Assembly (NCBI GenBank): GCA_007116835.1
Contig: SKHS01000103.1
Span: 1-9,372, forward strand
Origin: Halomonas sp.
GTDB lineage: Bacteria > Pseudomonadota > Gammaproteobacteria > Pseudomonadales > Halomonadaceae
Reading direction: 5' to 3'
Length of the DNA stretch: 9,372 nucleotides
Made by a program: the position numbers and the translations under genes. This document shows positions 5,312-9,372 of the stretch, piece after piece; within the stretch, counting starts at the first letter, position 1, and each line of letters starts with the position of its first letter. The notes beneath the pieces were generated by a model. It saw only the letters and a list, made by a program, of their open reading frames with translations. It ran no database searches and had not been told where the DNA came from.

Positions 5312-6499
5312 ATGTTGCGCGTTGCCATCACTGAACGCCCGCAATGGCGCGAACTGGCGCACCAGCTAGGGTTTCGCTTTCATACGATTGAAGGGGAGCC
5401 CTACTGGATCGAGGATGCCTATTATCAGTTCACGCTGGAACAGATTGAACAAGACATCGAAGACCCTACTGAAGCGCTACACGAGATGTGTATGGATGCC
5501 GTGGATAGGGTTTGTCAGTCCGACGCTCTTCTCCATCAGCTGAACATTCCTGAAAGGATGTGGGGCGTTATTCGTGGCTCCTGGCGCAGCGGGCAGCCTC
5601 ACCTGTATGGGCGTATGGACTTTGCCTACAGCGGTAATGGGCCCGCCAAATTGCTGGAACTGAACTACGATACGCCTACCAGCATTTACGAAGCTGGCTT
5701 TTTTCAGTGGCTGTGGCTTGAACAGGTGATCGAGCAGCGCTGGCTACCTGCCCATGCCGACCAGTTCAACTCAATTCAAGAGCGTCTGATTGCTGCCCTT
5801 GCCCACATTGGGCAGCGTCTTGAACGCGACGCCTCAGCCTCCCCGGCACTGCACTTTGCCTCCATCAAAGCCCATGAAGAAGATCGCGCCACGGTCGCCT
5901 ACCTACAGGACTGTGCCCTTCAGGCAGGGCTAAATGCACCGTTTATCCATATCGAAGACATCGGCTATCAACCCAACACCGACCACGGCTGTTTTGTTGA
6001 CCTGGATAACCAGCCCATCCGTGCGCTGTTCAAGCTCTACCCCTGGGAGGAGATGAGCGATGACACGTTTGGCGAGCTGCTGCCCATGATGCAAACCCAC
6101 TGGTTCGAACCTCCCTGGAAAACCATCCTCAGCAATAAGGGCATCCTGCCGCTGCTCTGGCAATGGAATGAAGGCCACCCCAACCTGCTACCAGCGTATT
6201 TTGACACCAGTGATGGCACGTCGCTGTCACCCGGCTGGGTGCGCAAACCCTTTTTCTCTCGAGAAGGTAGCAATATTGAGCTGATAACCACAGGCGGCCA
6301 GTACGAAGCCGTTGATGGCCCCTATACCGACAACCCGCGTATTCTGCAGGCCTACCACCCGCTGCCGCGCTTTGGCGAACGGCATGCCCTAATCGGCAGT
6401 TGGGTGGTCGGTGACAGGGCGTGCGGAATGGGCATTCGCGAAGACGTTGGCAGAATCACCAAAGACTCCAGCTGCTTTGTACCGCACGCCATTGTCTAG
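5312..6499 (+). CDS. yjfC: Glutathionylspermidine-synthase-like ATP-grasp ligase, YjfC-like
   Basis: This 395-residue enzyme belongs to the glutathionylspermidine synthase (GSP_synth) ATP-grasp family. E. coli YjfC, at 387 aa, is the same size. Members form an amide bond using ATP. E. coli GspSA joins glutathione to spermidine, but the substrate of the YjfC branch is not established. Visible motifs are GRMDFAYSG (100-108), LLELNYDTPTSIYE (114-127), KLYPWEEM (241-248), WKTILSNKGILPLLW (269-283), KPFFSREGSNIEL (312-324) and the terminal ITKDSSCFVPH (382-392). The N-terminal amidase domain of GspSA is absent. There is no signal peptide, so it is cytosolic unless recruited. AAGGAG lies 7 nt upstream. 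It is the last gene of the cluster; the adjacent lipoprotein or an amine metabolite could be its substrate (inference). Confidence 0.92.
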   Translation: MLRVAITERPQWRELAHQLGFRFHTIEGEPYWIEDAYYQFTLEQIEQDIEDPTEALHEMCMDAVDRVCQSDALLHQLNIPERMWGVIRGSWRSGQPHLYGRMDFAYSGNGPAKLLELNYDTPTSIYEAGFFQWLWLEQVIEQRWLPAHADQFNSIQERLIAALAHIGQRLERDASASPALHFASIKAHEEDRATVAYLQDCALQAGLNAPFIHIEDIGYQPNTDHGCFVDLDNQPIRALFKLYPWEEMSDDTFGELLPMMQTHWFEPPWKTILSNKGILPLLWQWNEGHPNLLPAYFDTSDGTSLSPGWVRKPFFSREGSNIELITTGGQYEAVDGPYTDNPRILQAYHPLPRFGERHALIGSWVVGDRACGMGIREDVGRITKDSSCFVPHAIV

Positions 6500-6508
6500 A
6501 GGCGTCTT

Positions 6509-6539
6509 TAATACTTTAAAGTAGTGCTTTAAAGCATTA
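6509..6539. terminator. AT-rich inverted repeat between convergent genes (possible bidirectional terminator)
   Basis: Arms TAATACTTTAAAG (6509-6521) and CTTTAAAGCATTA (6527-6539) pair over 12 of 13 positions around a 5-nt loop. The right arm includes the lysS stop codon. It lies just past the yjfC-like stop and is the only hairpin between the converging units. There is no clear T-tract on either strand and the stem is AT-rich, so termination is uncertain. Confidence 0.4.
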
Positions 6540-8051
6540 CTCGCTGGCTTCGGGGCGCATCGCAGGGAACAGCAGCACGTCACGAATAGAGGGGCTATTG
6601 GTAAACAGCATCACCAAACGGTCGATACCAATTCCCTCGCCCGCCGTTGGCGGCAAACCATACTCCAACGCGCGCACGTAGTCAGCGTCAAAGTACATCG
6701 CTTCCAGGTCACCGGCATCTTTCTCGGCTGCCTGCTCGCGGAAGCGTTCAGCCTGATCTTCGGCGTCGTTAAGCTCCGAGAAACCGTTAGCAATTTCCCG
6801 GCCACCGACAAAGAACTCAAACCGGTCGGTAACAAACGGGTTAGCGTCGTTACGGCGCGCCAGCGGGCTAACCTCGGCGGGGTATTCGGTGATAAACGTC
6901 GGCTGATCCAGCTTATGCTCGGCCACCTCTTCGAAGATCTCGGTCTGAATTTTACCCAGCCCCCAGCTCGGCTTCACTTTGATGCCCAGCGTTGCTGCAA
7001 CAGCCTGTGCGGCTTCCAGGGTGTCCAGGTCCGCATCGGTAATACCGTCTCCATGGTCAAGAATCGCCTGGCGTAGCGTCAGACGATGGAACGGTTGTCC
7101 GAAATCATAGCTAGCGCCTTGGTAGTCGATCGTGGTGGTGCCCAGCACTTCCTGCGCCGCGGTGCGTAGCATGGCTTCGGTCATATCGAGCAGGTCGCGA
7201 TAATCCGCGTAGGCCCAGTAAAACTCGACCATGGTGAACTCAGGGTTATGCCGCGTGGACAGCCCTTCGTTACGGAAGTTACGATTGATTTCAAACACTT
7301 TCTCGAAGCCACCTACCACCAGGCGCTTAAGGTACAGCTCTGGCGCGATACGCAGGTACATATCAATATCCAGCGCATTATGGTGGGTAATAAACGGCCG
7401 TGCCGCTGCGCCGCCGGGGATCGGCTGCAGCATCGGCGTTTCGACTTCCATAAAACCGCGAGCTTCAAAGAAACGGCGCATGGAGCTGATCACCGCTGCG
7501 CGGGTCTCAAACACCTTACGAGACTGCGGGTTCATAATCAGGTCAACATAGCGCTGACGATAGCGCGCTTCCTGGTCAGTCAGGCCGTGGAACTTATCCG
7601 GCAGCGGACGCAGGCTTTTGGTCAGCAGCTGCGCCTCTTTCATCATCACGTACAGGTCGCCCTTACCCGACTTATGCACAGGGCCACGTGCAGCGACGAT
7701 GTCACCGATATCCCACCCCTTGATGTCCTCAAGCACATCAGCAGGCAGCCCCTTTTTGTCCACATACAGCTGGATCTGGCCGGCCACGTCTTGAATCACG
7801 ATAAACGGGCCACGTTGACGCATGACGCGCCCTGCCACCGACGCTTGATGATCAAGCGCTTCAAGCTCCGCTTTATCCTTTTCGCCTAGCAGGTTGTGTA
7901 GCTCAACCGTGAGACTGTCACGGCGAAAATCGTTCGGGAAAGCGCTCTTACCCTGTTCAGCGGCGCGCTCACGGCGGGCCGCGAGCTTGGCACGGCGCTC
8001 AGCGATCAGGTGGTTTTCGTTATCGAGAGAAGACGCGTCTTGGTTAGCCAT
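6537..8051 (-). CDS. lysS: Lysine--tRNA ligase, class II
   Basis: This cytosolic homodimeric enzyme charges tRNA-Lys with lysine using ATP. The 504 residues match the usual bacterial length. After a charged N-terminal helix comes FPNDFRRD (38-45), and an OB-fold anticodon-binding domain covers ~70-145. The class II catalytic core follows: motif 1 around GFMEVETPML (199-208), motif 2 FRNEG...HNPEFTMVEFY (259-278) and motif 3 GIGIDRLVML (473-482). IRDVLLFPAMRPE closes the protein. The start ATG (8051-8049) has an AGGGTG ribosome site upstream. It lies downstream of prfB on the same strand, the same order as the E. coli prfB-lysS operon, but separated by 180 bp that hold a palindromic element. 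No truncation or missing motif is seen. Confidence 0.98.
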   Translation of the reverse strand: MANQDASSLDNENHLIAERRAKLAARRERAAEQGKSAFPNDFRRDSLTVELHNLLGEKDKAELEALDHQASVAGRVMRQRGPFIVIQDVAGQIQLYVDKKGLPADVLEDIKGWDIGDIVAARGPVHKSGKGDLYVMMKEAQLLTKSLRPLPDKFHGLTDQEARYRQRYVDLIMNPQSRKVFETRAAVISSMRRFFEARGFMEVETPMLQPIPGGAAARPFITHHNALDIDMYLRIAPELYLKRLVVGGFEKVFEINRNFRNEGLSTRHNPEFTMVEFYWAYADYRDLLDMTEAMLRTAAQEVLGTTTIDYQGASYDFGQPFHRLTLRQAILDHGDGITDADLDTLEAAQAVAATLGIKVKPSWGLGKIQTEIFEEVAEHKLDQPTFITEYPAEVSPLARRNDANPFVTDRFEFFVGGREIANGFSELNDAEDQAERFREQAAEKDAGDLEAMYFDADYVRALEYGLPPTAGEGIGIDRLVMLFTNSPSIRDVLLFPAMRPEASE

Positions 8052-8110
8052 CGGGCACCCTGTTCAATGTTCAAACGCTAAAAAGATGACGAACCCCCTG
8101 ATTAACTATT

Positions 8111-8208
8111 GCGCTTGACCATAACTGCGTTAAAAATCGCCTCAAAATGCTCATTTACACCCCGTAAACTGCGTTTTTTCGTTGATTTTTGCCTTGTCTG
8201 GTCTGCGC
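8111..8208. repeat. Long imperfect palindrome, candidate dispersed intergenic repeat
   Basis: The gap between prfB and lysS (8052-8231) has no gene but a striking dyad centred near 8161. From the centre outwards, TTTAC/GTAAA (8154-8158, 8164-8168) surround ACCCC. AAAAATC/GATTTTT follows at 8132-8138 and 8184-8190, then GACCA/TGGTC (8117-8121, 8199-8203) and GCGC/GCGC (8111-8114, 8205-8208), with small bulges between. Arms also share the direct motif AACTGCGTT (8123-8131, 8168-8176). Its layout resembles repeated intergenic elements I associate with gammaproteobacterial genomes. Dispersal cannot be tested from this window. No strong promoter was seen for lysS in this gap. Confidence 0.55.
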
Positions 8209-8231
8209 TCATCACATTAATCAGAGGCTTC

Positions 8232-9330
8232 TTACAAACCCTGCTTTAAGCTGGCGACGATAAACTGATCTAAATCGCCGTCGAGCACTTTGTCGCAGTT
8301 GCTAGACTGAACGCCGGTACGCAGGTCTTTAATGCGTTGATCGTCCAGTACATACGAGCGAATTTGGCTACCCCAGCCGATATCGGCTTTAGAGTCTTCC
8401 GCTTCCTGCTTGGCCGCATTGCGCTTTTGCATTTCATGTTCCCACAGCTTCGCTTTCAACTGCTTCATAGCGAAGTCGCGGTTGGCGTGCTGGCTGCGTT
8501 GGTTCTGACACGCCACCACAATGCCGGTCGGCTCGTGGGTAATCCGTACTGCTGAGTCGGTGGTGTTAACGTGCTGACCGCCCGCACCGCTGGAACGATA
8601 GGTGTCTACTCGCAGGTCAGAGGGGTTAATATCAACCTCGAAGCTGTCGTCAATTTCCGGCGACAGAAATACCGATGCAAACGAAGTATGACGGCGGCCA
8701 CCGGAGTCAAACGGGCTTTTACGCACTAAGCGGTGAACACCGGTTTCGGTGCGCAACCAGCCAAACGCGTAGTCGCCTTGAATATGCAGCGACGCTGATT
8801 TGATACCGGCCACTTCGCCTGCGGAAATTTCGATAATCTCTGCTTTGAAACCGTGGCTCTCGGCCCAGCGTAAGTACATACGCAGCAGGATATTGGCCCA
8901 GTCTTGAGCTTCGGTGCCGCCCGACCCGGACTGAATATCCAGATAAGCATTGTTAGCATCCATTTCACCGGAGAACATACGGCGAAACTCAAGCTTCTCC
9001 AACGCCGCTTGCAGACCATCAAGCTCTTTGCGCACCTCATCAACGGTGCCCTCGTCATCTTCCATCTCAGCAAGTTCAAGCAGGTCGCGGCTGTCAGCCA
9101 GCCCCTGATCAAGTTCGTCGATGGTGGCCACAATGGCTTCAAGCGATGCCCGCTCTTTACCCAACTTTTGGGCGTAGTCTGGGTCGTTCCAAACGTTAGG
9201 GTCTTCAAGCTCGCGGGAGACTTCTTCTAGCCGATCTTTACGTTCGGCGTAGTCAAAGATACCCCCTAAGAACGTCTGTCCGCTCAGACAGGTCCTTGAT
9301 CTGGTTATGTATCGGATTCGTTTCCAACAT
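8232..9330 (-). CDS. prfB: Peptide chain release factor 2 (programmed +1 frameshift)
   Basis: RF2 recognises UGA and UAA stop codons in the ribosomal A site and triggers peptide release. The gene is read in two frames: codons 1-25 from ATG 9330, then an in-frame UGA as codon 26 (9255-9253). A +1 slip on CUU resumes at GAC (9254-9252) and continues to TAA at 8232-8234. The spliced product is 365 residues, the same length as E. coli RF2. It carries the stop-codon-reading tripeptide SPF at 205-207 and the catalytic GGQ at 250-252, whose Gln is methylated by PrmC in E. coli. Position 246, Thr in E. coli K-12 and harmful to activity there, is Ser here. An AGG about 9 nt upstream may serve as the ribosome site. 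Calling only the second frame from the internal ATG (9164) would lose 55 residues. Confidence 0.98.
9252..9267 (-). promoter_or_regulatory. prfB programmed +1 frameshift site
   Basis: On the minus strand the sequence AGGGGGTATCTTTGAC contains the internal Shine-Dalgarno AGGGGG (9267-9262), a 3-nt spacer, the slippery CTT (9258-9256), the UGA stop (9255-9253) and the following C. This is identical to the well-studied E. coli site and provides autoregulation: low RF2 favours the shift and so more RF2. Confidence 0.98.
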
Positions 9331-9372
9331 GGATCGCCTAGCCTTGGTCAGTGTCACACGGTTCAAAAGAGA

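Noticed and set aside
7248..7889. 213-codon open frame on the plus strand inside lysS
   Set aside because: It is antisense to a complete, motif-bearing lysS, has no ribosome site and codes for a His/Arg-rich sequence typical of a shadow frame.
9164..9255. Apparent in-frame stop suggesting a prfB pseudogene or a start at the internal ATG
   Set aside because: The UGA lies in the exact programmed frameshift context AGGGGG-TAT-CTT-TGA-C, and the joined product has the normal length.

Overview
The window looks like a chromosomal segment of a moderately GC-rich, probably halophilic gammaproteobacterium, most likely Halomonas or a close relative. This rests on the RF2 and LysRS sequences, which resemble those of E. 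coli throughout, on the acidic bias of several small proteins, and on gene order. The genus is an inference from memory of family sequences, not from a search.

Layout. (1) Positions 1-407, minus strand: the 5' end of a membrane transporter gene that runs off the left edge. Its first ~100 residues look like a DHA2-type MFS permease, but the frame then continues without a break into sequence resembling an AEC (auxin efflux carrier) transporter. (2) Positions 496-882, minus strand: a small, very acidic conserved hypothetical protein, followed by a clear intrinsic terminator. (3) Positions 883-1065: a divergent intergenic region with candidate promoters and an inverted repeat. (4) Positions 1066-6499, plus strand: seven tightly packed genes forming an expanded version of the E. 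coli yjfIJKLMC locus. In order they are DUF2170 (YjfI-like), a PspA/IM30 coiled-coil protein (YjfJ-like), a two-TM potassium channel with a cytosolic RCK region, DUF2491 (YjfK-like), DUF350 four-TM protein (YjfL-like), DUF1190 lipoprotein (YjfM-like), and an ATP-grasp glutathionylspermidine-synthase-like ligase (YjfC-like). (5) Positions 6537-9330, minus strand and convergent: lysS preceded by prfB. prfB carries the classical programmed +1 frameshift. The two genes are separated by a 180-bp gap holding a long imperfect palindrome that looks like a dispersed intergenic repeat.

How the genes may work together. prfB and lysS are translation housekeeping genes. The central cluster combines an envelope-associated PspA-like scaffold, a ligand-gated K+ channel, a small polytopic membrane protein, a lipoprotein with a conserved Arg-Gly-Gly-Phe-Gly tail, and a peptide-ligase-fold enzyme. 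A membrane-stress or ion-homeostasis system with an amide-bond-forming step is a reasonable hypothesis, but nothing in the sequence proves it.

The most notable new observation is a near-perfect Shine-Dalgarno sequence (GGAGG, 6 nt spacing) inside the channel gene, just before an in-frame ATG at the TM/RCK boundary. This predicts a separately made soluble RCK subunit, as is known for the archaeal channel MthK.
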